From CAYZTD01 sp964638155 (GTDB lineage Archaea > Thermoplasmatota > E2 > DHVEG-1): a stretch of 64,000 nt of DNA. Shown here one piece after another: positions 32,201-39,514 of the stretch. The position numbers and the translations under genes were made by a program. The stretch spans positions 1-64,000 of the forward strand of contig CAZWYI010000006.1 in the NCBI GenBank assembly GCA_964638155.1, written 5' to 3'. Within the stretch, counting starts at the first letter, position 1, and every line of letters begins with the position of its first letter. The notes under the pieces were generated by a model. It worked only from the letters and a program-made list of their open reading frames with translations. It did not search any database and was not told where the DNA came from.

Positions 32201-35173
32201 ACACTGACCATTAATAAATCAATAAACATCGTTGGCAATGGAACCGGTAGTACGATTATTGATGGTGGGGAGAATGGTAGTGTTATCACGGTTAATGCAG
32301 ATAATGTAAGTATCTCAGGGTTCACTATTCAAAATAGTTCTAATTCAAGTGGAAGTGCAGGGATACAGATCAATGGGAATCATACCACGGTTTCAAATAC
32401 AACTATTTCAGATTCCTGGAATGGGATCATCTGCGGGAATCGTAGTTTTCCAACCACTAATAACACTTTTGAAAACAATACGTTTACCAATAACAGTGAT
32501 GGTGCAGGAATCCTGGTAACGAATACATCAGATGGAACCAGTATTAGAAACAATACCTTCCAACATAATTATGATGGTGTTAAAGTAACATCAGATAACA
32601 TTACAATTGATAATAACACTATCCAGAATTCAACTAATAACGGAATAAACCTTGAAGATAGTAATGATTCTACAATCACCAATAATATCTGTAACCAAAA
32701 CCAGTATGGTATTGTTCTCAATAATACCAATGTTATAACTATTCATACAAACAATGTTTCAGATAATACAAAGGCTGGATTATTTTTTACAGATACATAT
32801 AATACGACAACATATAATAATTATTTAGATAACATTAATCAGACATTGTTTTCTGGTTTAAATATCGATACTGTTTGGAATACAACAAAAACAAGTGGTA
32901 CAAACATTATTGGTGGAAACTATCTTGGCGGTAATTACTGGAGTGACTATAATGGGTACGATACCGATGGCGATGGACTTGGAAATCTAAACTATACTAT
33001 TAACCAAACACATAATTTCTATGATATATTAGCATTAACAGTTGCAAATATGGAGTCTGTACCAGGGGGTATAAACCCTGCAAATGGAAGTAGTAACCAG
33101 AATCCACATAGTTTAAACTGGACAATAGCAATTAGTGATTCAGATGGAGATCTATTTGACTGGACAATAGAATGTGCAGGTCAGAGTAATACTGGTTCAA
33201 ACGAAGAAAATGGTACAAAAAATATAGTTCTAACATCACTGTCATATAACACAACATACAAAGTATATGTTAATGTGTCAGATGGAACATGTTGGGTGAA
33301 TGAAAGCTATAATTTTTCAACAAGAACTCAGTATCTGCCAACCCTGCCAACTAGTTTTACTGCAACAACAATAAACCCTGTAAATATCACTTTAACATGG
33401 TCTAAAGGAACAAATACGGATTACACCCGGATACAAAGGAAAACAACAGAGTATCCTGAAACCATTTCAGATGGAACAAATGTGGCAAACACTACAGGTA
33501 CAACACATTCAGATACAGTATCTGAAGGAGATACCTACTACTACCGTGCATGGAGCTATAATATTACTGATAACGTATGGTCGACAAACAACGCTAGTGA
33601 TTACAATATCACAACATATTACGCAGATATTCCTAGTAAAACTCCTGTAAATGATTCTACGGGTGTTTCATTATTGCCTGTTTTGCAGGTTTCTGCAAAC
33701 GACTCTGATGGTGATACTATGAATATAACATGGTATAGCAATAGCAGTGGCACTTGGCAGGTTTTTGGAACAAACAATAGCGTTTCAAATGGAACATATA
33801 GTATGAGTAACAGTAACTTTAGCCAGTATTCAACAAAATATTTCTGGAAAGTAACAATTTTTGATGGAACTTATTGGGTAAATAATACTTATTGTTTTAC
33901 AACTATTGCAAACAATCTACCTATTCAATCAAATCATACTATTGTAAACAGCAGTATAAGTTACAATCTATCTTTGAATACTACCATTTCGGCACTATAT
34001 CCATCTTATCTATCAATTGATTTTTCAGATGAAGAAAATCATTCAATGGCAATCAACATCATTACAAATGCATCTGGCACTTGGCAGGTTGTTAATTCAA
34101 GTTCAGGGCTGTCTAATGGCACGTATAAAGCATATAATTTCTCATGGATCAATCAATCTAGCACAACATATTATTTGTGGGTCAATCTTTCTGATGGACA
34201 TGATTGGAATAACAAATCATACACAATAACGACACTTGGCGAATATGTACCATTTAAACCAATTAGTTTTACTGCAACTGCGGCAAGTTCAAGTAAAATC
34301 AATTTAGCTTGGACAAAAGGAAACAAAGCTAATAAAACCTATATTAGATACAAGGAGGGATCAACTGCACCAGTTAATCGTTCTGATGGAACACTACTTT
34401 ATAATGGAACAGATACATCTACTAGTGCAACATCCCTTTCATCAAGTACTACATATAGTTTTAAAGCCTGGAGTTACAATGACTCTGGAAACTGTTTTAG
34501 CATATTCAACTCGACTTGCAGTGCTACATCAAATTCAGCAAGTACTGGTGGTACTACTTCACCTGGTACTGGAACTACAGCTCCATCAGATGATCCTGAG
34601 GATTCAGATGGTGATGGTATTCCTGATGAGGAGGATGAATTCCCTGATGATCCCAGTGAATCAAAGGATTCAGATGGTGATGGAATAGGTGATAACTCTG
34701 ATAACAGCCCAGAGGTTCCTAATCCTGATCAGACTGATAATGATAATGATGGTGTAGGTGATGCAAGTGATACGGATGATGATAACGATGGTGTTTCTGA
34801 TGATATGGAAGAAGAAATAGGTAGTGATCCTAAAACAGATGGTGATGTTGAAGATATTGATCCTTTTATTTCAGATAGTTATGTTGCTGATACCAATGGT
34901 GATGGCAGATATGATAAGTTCTATAATTCTAGTTCTGGTGTTAAAACAGATGTTATGTATGTGGAATCAGAAGGTTATTATATAGATAGTGATGGCGATG
35001 GATCCTGGGATTATGTTTATAATCCAACAGATGGAAGTCTTACTCCTGCTGAAGAAGAAACAACAGATGGGGGTAACTTATGGTTTATAATTGGTGGTGC
35101 TCTTGTCGGTGTTTTAGTATTGCTATTTATTATTATTTTTGTCTTTAAAAGACGTAAAAAAGACAAAAAATAA
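26255..35173 (+). CDS. giant modular surface protein (FG-GAP propellers, Fn3/Ig-like array, beta-helix)
   Basis: About 2972 aa. GTG 26255 is chosen because GGAGG lies 8 nt upstream; it gives a clean signal peptide. Residues about 265-1060 are 14 FG-GAP-type repeats of ~57-60 aa (ASDGAAxDyFGySVSISGDTIVVGA...GSAYVFTRNN). Repeat 7 ends differently, so they read as two seven-bladed propellers. Next come alternating fibronectin type III (TTYYYRAWSYN) and Ig-like domains (DxMNxTWYSNSSG) with many N-x-S/T sites. A right-handed beta-helix follows (about 1940-2260, NosD-like), then more Fn3/Ig, thrombospondin type 3 calcium repeats (DSDGDGIPD, about 2780-2875) and one C-terminal membrane helix with a basic tail. 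A cell-surface adhesion or S-layer-associated role is inferred. Confidence 0.88.
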   Translation: MNKSGVCILIVLMLVFSFVGVTNADFLSENDIDVNGSDSNFINKDFNSIDGVPDGLSDDEWSGILESIENYDYQLGYDDLLDCYHAENSVHGLDVRFGSDGGVKTVFSDENSFSLKPVGFGYSGFLSGLSNDPDVEVGFNRIDYSYSEDFIGWYKNSVDGLEHGFDILEPIEPRLNSEICIEISYDSSFTAEKVGDGIVFSDESGVSQLKYDKLKVVDAKGSTLPSSMSLEEETRSICLSFDDSDAVYPVVVDPLVTSFVKKITASDGAAEDRFGYSVSISGDTIVVGAYWDDVDGNTDQGSAYVFTRNNQTMDDWGQVKKLTVSDGAAEDYFGGSVSISGDTLVVGAYKDDVDGNTDQGSAYVFTRNNQTMDDWGRVTKLTASDGASSDQFGGSVSISGDTLVVGASFDDVDGNTDQGSAYVFSRNNGSMDGWGQVTKLTASDGAAYDYFGYSVSISGDTLVVGASYDDVDGIADQGSAYVFSRNNGGMDGWGQVTKLTASDGAEDDYFGWSVSISGDTLVVGAYGDDDVDGNNFQGSAYVFTRNNQTMDDWGQVTKLTASDGAEDDWFGTSVSISGDTIVVGADKGDGGNRNQGSAYVFTRNNQTMDDWGQVTKLTASDGATHDYFGYSVSISGDTLVVGAFGDESFSGSAYTYVMEGDAWTQIAKPVASDGEEDDYFGYSVSISGDTIVVGARDDDGCKGSAYVYTRNNLTADDWGQVVKLTASDGEAGDEFGCSLSISGDTIVVGAHWDDNPDRSGSAYVYTRNNETADDWGEVTKLTASDGEASDYFGYSVSISGDTIVVGAYGDDDGGDYQGSAYVFVRNNQTADDWGQAAKLNASDGEEDDYFGRSVSISGDTIVVGSDGDDDNGGESGSAYVYTRNNETADDWGEVTKLTASDGAADDEFGHSVSISGDTIVVGAYYDDDNGLSSGSAYVFTRNNQTADDWGEVTKLTASDGAEFDNFGCSVSISGDTIVVGANYDDDNGDNSGSAYVFTRNQGGADSWGQVNKLTASDGEAQDVFGWSVSISGDTIVVGARDGDGEGTNSGAAYVYYEYSIPPPLDPPTSFKANSVNSTKIDLSWTKASTASHTHIQRNTGSYPTSITDGTTVYNGTASTYSDTSLTEGTTYYYRAWSYNATDNEYSSSYVSATSTANNIPMISGESPSNESTNIDPLTISSISINDSDSDTMNITWYSNTSGSWTVFGTNNSVSNGTYHQTNNNFSSYNETYYWNVTVTDGKDTNSSNIFYFSTKIGSPTVTTNSSTGIEETNVTLQGYLSSNGGEACTVRFEYGTTSDYGTNTSNQTKNSGQEYSEEITGLTEGQLYHYRAYANNTAGSNTGSDMTLLTKPEVPTNLQAQTNSSSLIYLTWTTADGANNTYIERNTAADWARSTGSEVYNGSLSSYENTGLTDGTTYYYQAWSYTNWSDLHQYSDDNDSAFNTTKHVPTLTGESPSNQTTNVNPLPTCSITVNDLDGDNMDLTWYSNSSGPWVVFGSNTSVSNGTYYQTNSNFSSYNTTYYWNVTVNDSNDTNNSDIFWFTIRKHYLPDPPNSFTATVNSSTELYLSWSKGTNTSFTRIQRKTSGYPNSISDGTNIYNDTGSSYSDTGRSEGTTYYYRAWSYNVTDGLWSTNNASAANTTNSIPVITNEGPSNESTNIDPIPQMNITINDIDGDSMNLTWYSNSSGSWVIFGTNNSVGNGTYHQTNSNFSSYNTTYYWNITVTDEKDTNTSSVFCFTIRNQYIPDPADTFTATTINSTKINLEWDKGSNADYTRIQRKTNVYPTGISDGTNIYNDTSTSYNDTGLTQGTTYHYRAWSYNNTDNSWSETNISVYNTTNYLPIITAESPDDESTNINILPTLAITVNDFEEDTMNVTWRWNNSGTWNIFGTNNSIGNGTYYQTNSNFSSYNITYYWNVTVSDSTNTNISSVYQFTIKNNDVIRVDPNKPDDWYDDLHVRNITEAINNVTENGTLYVWEGTYNETLTINKSINIVGNGTGSTIIDGGENGSVITVNADNVSISGFTIQNSSNSSGSAGIQINGNHTTVSNTTISDSWNGIICGNRSFPTTNNTFENNTFTNNSDGAGILVTNTSDGTSIRNNTFQHNYDGVKVTSDNITIDNNTIQNSTNNGINLEDSNDSTITNNICNQNQYGIVLNNTNVITIHTNNVSDNTKAGLFFTDTYNTTTYNNYLDNINQTLFSGLNIDTVWNTTKTSGTNIIGGNYLGGNYWSDYNGYDTDGDGLGNLNYTINQTHNFYDILALTVANMESVPGGINPANGSSNQNPHSLNWTIAISDSDGDLFDWTIECAGQSNTGSNEENGTKNIVLTSLSYNTTYKVYVNVSDGTCWVNESYNFSTRTQYLPTLPTSFTATTINPVNITLTWSKGTNTDYTRIQRKTTEYPETISDGTNVANTTGTTHSDTVSEGDTYYYRAWSYNITDNVWSTNNASDYNITTYYADIPSKTPVNDSTGVSLLPVLQVSANDSDGDTMNITWYSNSSGTWQVFGTNNSVSNGTYSMSNSNFSQYSTKYFWKVTIFDGTYWVNNTYCFTTIANNLPIQSNHTIVNSSISYNLSLNTTISALYPSYLSIDFSDEENHSMAINIITNASGTWQVVNSSSGLSNGTYKAYNFSWINQSSTTYYLWVNLSDGHDWNNKSYTITTLGEYVPFKPISFTATAASSSKINLAWTKGNKANKTYIRYKEGSTAPVNRSDGTLLYNGTDTSTSATSLSSSTTYSFKAWSYNDSGNCFSIFNSTCSATSNSASTGGTTSPGTGTTAPSDDPEDSDGDGIPDEEDEFPDDPSESKDSDGDGIGDNSDNSPEVPNPDQTDNDNDGVGDASDTDDDNDGVSDDMEEEIGSDPKTDGDVEDIDPFISDSYVADTNGDGRYDKFYNSSSGVKTDVMYVESEGYYIDSDGDGSWDYVYNPTDGSLTPAEEETTDGGNLWFIIGGALVGVLVLLFIIIFVFKRRKKDKK
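27040..29430 (+). repeat. 14 tandem ~175-bp coding repeats (FG-GAP units)
   Basis: Fourteen in-frame units of about 165-180 bp, strongly similar at the DNA level (for example GGTTCGGCGTATGTGTTCAC recurs). They encode the two beta-propellers of the giant surface protein. High nucleotide identity between neighbouring units would allow repeat-number change by recombination. Confidence 0.9.
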
Positions 35174-35179
35174 AATACA

Positions 35180-35206
35180 TTTTTTTTTCTTTTTTTTATA
35201 TTTTTA
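35180..35206 (+). terminator. oligo-T terminator after the giant gene
   Basis: TTTTTTTTTCTTTTTTTTATATTTTT-type tract starts 7 bp after the stop codon of the giant gene, the usual archaeal intrinsic termination signal. It lies before repeat D, so the terminator is inside the cassette. Confidence 0.5.
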
Positions 35207-35231
35207 GATTTAAATGATTAAAAATGTTTTT

Positions 35232-35295
35232 ACAGGAGAAAAAAGTATTTTTTCACCGGTGAAACTAGGTTCAAATCCCTTCCCCTGCATAAATT
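35232..35295 (+). repeat. downstream cassette repeat D (tRNA 3'-end-like)
   Basis: A 64-nt element starting ACAGGAGAAA, with the TTTCACCGGTGAAA palindrome, AAACTAG, then GGTTCAAATCC, CTTCCCCTGCA and TAAATT. Its last 27 nt differ from repeat A at one position, and both elements have the same length and the same position relative to their cargo (directly downstream). The last 23 nt of the tRNA-end part repeat those of copy C exactly through GCAT. Confidence 0.78.
35251..35264. repeat. 14-bp palindrome, right inner end of the giant-gene cassette
   Basis: Exact second copy of TTTCACCGGTGAAA, immediately before AAACTAG and the tRNA-end sequence of repeat D. Possible recombinase or accessory-protein binding site at the element end; its counterpart is 26047-26060. 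Confidence 0.6.
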
Positions 35296-35361
35296 ACCAT
35301 TTATAAAGTTATAGCTTAATTCATTTCCATGTGAGTTATAAAAAAATGAAAGATTATTAGT

Positions 35362-36228
35362 TTAAACGTGCTCTTCAATTAAATCTGCGATATCTGTAGG
35401 AAATTGGGCGATTTTAACACCTGCTTCTTTGAATGCTTTTACTTTTGATGCAGCTGTTCCTTTCCCTCTGGCAATAATTGCTCCTGCATGCCCCATTCTT
35501 TTTCCTGGTGGTGCAGTTCTTCCCGCAATAAAGGCAAACACAGGTTTTGAGATTTGTTCTTTTATGTATTCTGCAGCATCTTCTTCAGCTGTACCACCGA
35601 TTTCTCCCACTAACACCATTGCTTTTGTTTCTTTGTCTTTTTCAAAAGCATCTAGAGAATCAATAAATGTAGTCCCAATAATCGGGTCGCCTCCAAGACC
35701 AATACAGGTACTCTGTCCAATTTTCTTTTCAGAAAGAGAGTTTACTATTTCATAAGTAAGGGTTCCCGATCGACTGGCCACACCAATATTTCCTTTAAGG
35801 AATATACTTCCCGGAAGGATTCCTATTTTTGTCTTCCCTGGGCTTGCAATACCTGGGCAATTTGGACCGATAATTACTGCATTTTTGTATTTTGCATAAT
35901 GAACAAAATCCATTGCATCATGAAAAGGAATATTTTCAGTAATTACTACAATAGTTTTTATTCCAGCATCAAGTGCTTCAAAGACAGCATCTTTTGCATA
36001 ACGCGCAGGAACAAGGACAAGTGAAGTGTTTGCATGAGTTTCATTTACACCTTTTTGTACGTTATCAAAAATTGGTACACCATTGACATCCTGTCCACCT
36101 TTACCAGGTGTTACTCCTGCAACAACATTAGTTCCAAAGTTTTTCATCTCACCAATATGGAAAACTCCTTGATGACCGGTTGCACCTTGAACAATAACCT
36201 TGCTTTTTTCATCTACAAAAATTGCCAT
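35362..36228 (-). CDS. sucD: succinyl-CoA synthetase alpha subunit
   Basis: A 288-aa alpha subunit of ADP/GDP-forming succinate-CoA ligase. It shows the CoA-binding N-terminal Rossmann domain (QGATGHQGVFHIGEMKNFGT, shortened) and the phosphohistidine loop GKRMGHAGAIIARGKGTA with its active-site His. IGPNCPGIASPGKTKIG and SRSGTLTYEI are also typical. With SucC it interconverts succinyl-CoA and succinate with nucleotide phosphorylation. It follows sucC after 3 bp. In context it links fumarate reductase to the 2-oxoglutarate:ferredoxin oxidoreductase encoded divergently. Confidence 0.96.
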   Translation of the reverse strand: MAIFVDEKSKVIVQGATGHQGVFHIGEMKNFGTNVVAGVTPGKGGQDVNGVPIFDNVQKGVNETHANTSLVLVPARYAKDAVFEALDAGIKTIVVITENIPFHDAMDFVHYAKYKNAVIIGPNCPGIASPGKTKIGILPGSIFLKGNIGVASRSGTLTYEIVNSLSEKKIGQSTCIGLGGDPIIGTTFIDSLDAFEKDKETKAMVLVGEIGGTAEEDAAEYIKEQISKPVFAFIAGRTAPPGKRMGHAGAIIARGKGTAASKVKAFKEAGVKIAQFPTDIADLIEEHV

Positions 36229-36231
36229 TGA

Positions 36232-37338
36232 CTATTCACCTCCAGCTAAATCAGATGATCTTTTTGCTGCATCCTGCAGGGTAGTAGCAGTGATAAGGCC
36301 TGCATCTTTTAATATCTCTTTAGCGGCATCTTCATTCATACCTTTAATACGAGTAATAACAGGGCAGTCAATACCTTCTTTTGTAATAACTGCTTTAACA
36401 CCTTTTGCAACTGTATCACATTTTGTAATTCCACCAAAAAGATTTAAGAAAATAACTTTTGGTTTTGCTTTTTTCATAAGTTCAAAAGCCTGTTTTACTT
36501 TTTCAGGATCATCAGTACCACCAAGGTCAAGAAAAACACCACCTGAGCCTTTAAAATAAGTTAAGGCATCAAGTGTTGCCATTGTAAGACCTGCCCCATT
36601 TGCAATAACACCGATGTTTCCTCCGAGTTGAACAAAAGATATTCCCATTTCCTCAGCTTCTTTTTCTAAATCTGTCAGCTCTATATTCTCAGGAGTAATA
36701 TCTTTGTGGCGGTACATTGCATCATCGTTGATAATCACCTTTGAATCAATTGCCATTGCTTTTCCTTTTTTTGTAATAATAAGAGGATTAATCTCTACTA
36801 ATTCACAATCATATTCCCGGAATAATTTATAAATTTTTGAAAGTACATTGGATATTTGTTTTGCTTCTTCTTTTTCAACATTTAATTTTGAAATAATATT
36901 TCTACGGTTAAAAGATTGTATTCCAATCAACGGGTTTACCCATTCCTTGAAGATTTTATTATCTGGGACACTTTCTATATCCATCCCGCCAGAGGCACTA
37001 GCCATAATCAAAGGCATTTTTTTAGTTCTATCAAGTGATATACTAAGGTATAACTCTTTTTTGATGTCAGCCATTTCTTCTGCAAGTACTTTTCCAACTT
37101 TATAAGAACGGATAGCCATCCCCATGATTTCAGAAAGCTTTTCTTTAGCATCATCTAGGTTTTTTGTTGTTTTTATTCCACCAGCTTTTCCTCGTCCACC
37201 AATTGGAACTTGTGCTTTTAGAACAAGTGGGAATTTAAGATCTGAAAAATCTTTTTCTCCTGAAACAAGTTTGCCGTTTGGGACTGAAATATCATATTTA
37301 ACAAACAGCTTTTTACCTTGGTACTCAAAAAGTTTCAT
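36232..37338 (-). CDS. sucC: succinyl-CoA synthetase beta subunit
   Basis: A 368-aa ATP-grasp beta subunit. Starting MKLFEYQGKKLFVKYDI, it carries VLKAQVPIGGRGKAGGIK, CELVEINPLI, ANGAGLTMATLD and FLNLFGGITKCDTVA, all standard landmarks. It is slightly shorter than bacterial SucC (about 388 aa), as usual in archaea. First gene of the sucCD pair, 19 bp downstream of the regulator gene on the same strand, so regulator-sucC-sucD is likely one operon. Confidence 0.96.
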   Translation of the reverse strand: MKLFEYQGKKLFVKYDISVPNGKLVSGEKDFSDLKFPLVLKAQVPIGGRGKAGGIKTTKNLDDAKEKLSEIMGMAIRSYKVGKVLAEEMADIKKELYLSISLDRTKKMPLIMASASGGMDIESVPDNKIFKEWVNPLIGIQSFNRRNIISKLNVEKEEAKQISNVLSKIYKLFREYDCELVEINPLIITKKGKAMAIDSKVIINDDAMYRHKDITPENIELTDLEKEAEEMGISFVQLGGNIGVIANGAGLTMATLDALTYFKGSGGVFLDLGGTDDPEKVKQAFELMKKAKPKVIFLNLFGGITKCDTVAKGVKAVITKEGIDCPVITRIKGMNEDAAKEILKDAGLITATTLQDAAKRSSDLAGGE

Positions 37339-37357
37339 AGGAAACCGTAATACAAAT

Positions 37358-38446
37358 TCACATATTTAAGAGCTTTTTAACCCAGAAATCAGATCCTACA
37401 ATCTTGTTTGCTATTGGAGCAAATATTAAATCTTTAATAAAAACCATCGTATTCAAACTATAGGTCTTAATTACTGGATCTCTTGCAATCCATTTATTTT
37501 GTTTTAAAGTCTGCATCAAATTCAGTGTATCTAATTTATAATCATCATAATCTCTATAAATTGATATCATTATTGCTTCAAATTGTCTACATGCAAAAAG
37601 AACAGTTGAATCGCTCATTAACATCGCTGCTTCATCATTGTCCATGTTTGGCGGGTTACTGGGATCAAAACGTATATGACAAAAAGTAAGGATTTCAAAA
37701 CCCATCTTTTTGATATTAGGTAGGCTTATATGTCTTATGAGATTGTCTTTTTCAAATCCACGGCGCAAGCGTGAAACAGTATGCCGAGAAACATCTATCT
37801 CCTTACCAATATCATTATCAGACATCTCGGGATAGCTAATCATCATGGAATAAACATTTTTTTGGATATCTGAAAAATCTACATCTGTTTCTTTTTGAAA
37901 TGCAAGATTTACTGTTTCTTCTGAATTTTGAGATTTGATATTAAAATTTTTTTTAAGTAAAGGTGCATAATCAAAAAATCTGTATATCCGACTTATTTCA
38001 AATGGGAAAACAACCATAATTGGATATTCATCTTCGAGTAGTCCTCTTTTACCAAATGTTTGAGTTCTTATGTCATTAATTCTACCAATTGTTGAATAAT
38101 CACTTGAAAGACTTAATGAAAAACCTTTGTCATATTCACCTACTGAAAAAAATATTTCTTCAAAGACTTCTATTGCTTTGCCTGTTATATCTGTACGTTC
38201 CTGAAGTGGTATAAGCGGACTAAAGTTCGTATAAATTGCAACTAACATTTTACAACCCATATTTTGAAGTCTGGGTATAATCAATCTTCTAAAATAATCG
38301 CTTTCCTTTAGCCTATGCCTTATGGAAGTAACTGTTGAATGTTTTATTTTGAATGTTTCCGAAAGTTCCTTATCAGTAAATGTTGGATATTTGACTAAAC
38401 CATATAGAACAAGTTTTTCTTTTGGAGTGAGATTTAGTGATTTCAT
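37358..38446 (-). CDS. duplicated winged-HTH (Lrp-like) transcriptional regulator
   Basis: A 362-aa regulator made of two similar halves. Each begins with a winged helix-turn-helix (TFTDKELSETFKIKHSTVTSIRHRLK near residue 25, and EMSDNDIGKEIDVSRHTVSRLRRGFE near 205, both shortened). Each then has LPNIKKMGFEILTFCHIRF-like strands resembling a ligand-sensing domain. One polypeptide would therefore act like a built-in dimer. It sits between sucCD and the divergent fumarate reductase/Kor/Hdr array and probably controls both. An inverted repeat brackets its TATA box, consistent with autoregulation. Confidence 0.75.
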   Translation of the reverse strand: MKSLNLTPKEKLVLYGLVKYPTFTDKELSETFKIKHSTVTSIRHRLKESDYFRRLIIPRLQNMGCKMLVAIYTNFSPLIPLQERTDITGKAIEVFEEIFFSVGEYDKGFSLSLSSDYSTIGRINDIRTQTFGKRGLLEDEYPIMVVFPFEISRIYRFFDYAPLLKKNFNIKSQNSEETVNLAFQKETDVDFSDIQKNVYSMMISYPEMSDNDIGKEIDVSRHTVSRLRRGFEKDNLIRHISLPNIKKMGFEILTFCHIRFDPSNPPNMDNDEAAMLMSDSTVLFACRQFEAIMISIYRDYDDYKLDTLNLMQTLKQNKWIARDPVIKTYSLNTMVFIKDLIFAPIANKIVGSDFWVKKLLNM

Positions 38447-38459
38447 TATTACAAGAATA

Positions 38460-38496
38460 AGTAAAATTTATATATAAATGTTTTCACCATTTTACT
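38460..38496. promoter_or_regulatory. inverted repeat bracketing the regulator's TATA box
   Basis: AGTAAAAT (38460-38467) and ATTTTACT (38489-38496) are perfect 8-bp inverted copies on each side of TTTATATATAAAT. A dimeric regulator bound here would cover the promoter, so it is a candidate operator of the duplicated regulator itself. Confidence 0.5.
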
Positions 38497-38601
38497 AAAT
38501 TAAGTCTTAAATATTGAGAAAAAGATATTTTTAATTACAAAATATACACAAATTCTTATTTAAATAGCGTTAATTTATTTTTTTGATAATATTAACAATA
38601 A

Positions 38602-38611
38602 GTATTTAATA
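38602..38611 (+). promoter_or_regulatory. TATA box of the fumarate reductase/Kor/Hdr array
   Basis: GTATTTAATA precedes the leader ORF's AGGAGG (38637-38642) by about 30 bp. It is the best-placed promoter for the plus-strand array that begins with the leader ORF and the iron-sulfur subunit. Confidence 0.4.
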
Positions 38612-38649
38612 CTAGTATCTTATACAAAACTTACTCAGGAGGAACCATC

Positions 38650-38748
38650 TTGATTAAACATATGGTAGAAAAAACTAACCTGTTTGATATAATAATAACT
38701 TGTAATTTTACAATTTTTAAAAATTTTGATTTATGTTTTGTGGGGTAA
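38650..38748 (+). CDS. possible 32-residue leader peptide
   Basis: A TTG codon 7 nt after a full AGGAGG opens a 32-codon frame (MIKHMVEKTNLFDII start, ending FDLCFVG). It ends 5 nt before the ATG of the iron-sulfur subunit. The ribosome site is stronger than that of the following gene, so translation of the leader may couple to or control it. The peptide is hydrophobic with two cysteines. Alternatively the TTG is simply a relic and the leader is untranslated. Confidence 0.4.
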   Translation: MIKHMVEKTNLFDIIITCNFTIFKNFDLCFVG

Positions 38749-38753
38749 ACAAA

Positions 38754-39512
38754 ATGACCAAAACTAAACAGGCCCTTGTTAAAGAATCAAAGAAAAAAAA
38801 CAAGGAAGAAAAATCAGATGAAGTTGAAGTTTACATAATGGGTAAAAGCTACAAAGTCCCAGCAGGTCTTACAATAATGAAAGCTCTTGAATATGCTGGT
38901 TATCGTTTTATCCGTAGTTGCGGTTGTCGAGCAGGTTTTTGCGGAGCTTGTTCAACAGTTTATAGAATAGAAGATGAACAAAAACTTGGTTTTGATCTGG
39001 CTTGTCAAAAAGTTGTAGAGGATCAAATGTATCTTGTTCAGCTTCCTTTTGTTCCTGGATTAAAAGCTGAATATGACATTGAAAAAATTGAACCAAGCGA
39101 TACAACTCTTATAGAAATTTATCCAGAACTTGCTAGATGTGTTTCATGTAATACCTGTACAAAATCCTGTCCACAAGATATTGAAACTATGAAGTATATT
39201 CAAATGGCAGTTAGAGGTGATATCGAACGTTGCGCAGAGTTATCCTTTGACTGCATTCAATGTGGGTTATGTGCTATGAGATGCCCGGCAGACATTAAAC
39301 ATTATCATTTAGCTCAACTTGCCCGTAGACTACGCGGTAAATATCTTGACTCAAAATCAAAAAATCTTGCAAAAAGATTAAAAGAAATTGACCAAAGAAA
39401 ATACGATGAAGAAATTGCAAAACTAATGAAAATGCAGAAAAAAGAAATCATTGATCTCTATAATTCAAGAAAAATAGAAGCAGAACAAGAAGAAGATGAA
39501 GGGGGCAGCTAA
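38754..39512 (+). CDS. sdhB: succinate dehydrogenase/fumarate reductase iron-sulfur subunit
   Basis: About 252 aa. A plant-type [2Fe-2S] domain (SCGCRAGFCGACSTVYRI, C near residue 105) is followed by two dicluster motifs CVSCNTCTKSCPQD and CIQCGLCAMRCPAD. It carries electrons between the flavoprotein and a partner. Methanogen TfrB has an added HdrB-like CCG half; this protein lacks it and ends in a charged tail. ATG 38754 is preferred (GTGGGG upstream); 38733 is possible. The flavoprotein gene follows after 2 bp. No membrane anchor genes are adjacent, so a soluble enzyme is inferred. Confidence 0.9.
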   Translation: MTKTKQALVKESKKKNKEEKSDEVEVYIMGKSYKVPAGLTIMKALEYAGYRFIRSCGCRAGFCGACSTVYRIEDEQKLGFDLACQKVVEDQMYLVQLPFVPGLKAEYDIEKIEPSDTTLIEIYPELARCVSCNTCTKSCPQDIETMKYIQMAVRGDIERCAELSFDCIQCGLCAMRCPADIKHYHLAQLARRLRGKYLDSKSKNLAKRLKEIDQRKYDEEIAKLMKMQKKEIIDLYNSRKIEAEQEEDEGGS

Positions 39513-39514
39513 TT

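Noticed and set aside
25985..35232. Integrase, transposase or replication gene inside the giant-gene cassette
   Set aside because: The only substantial frame is the surface protein. If the unit is mobile, the recombinase must act in trans.
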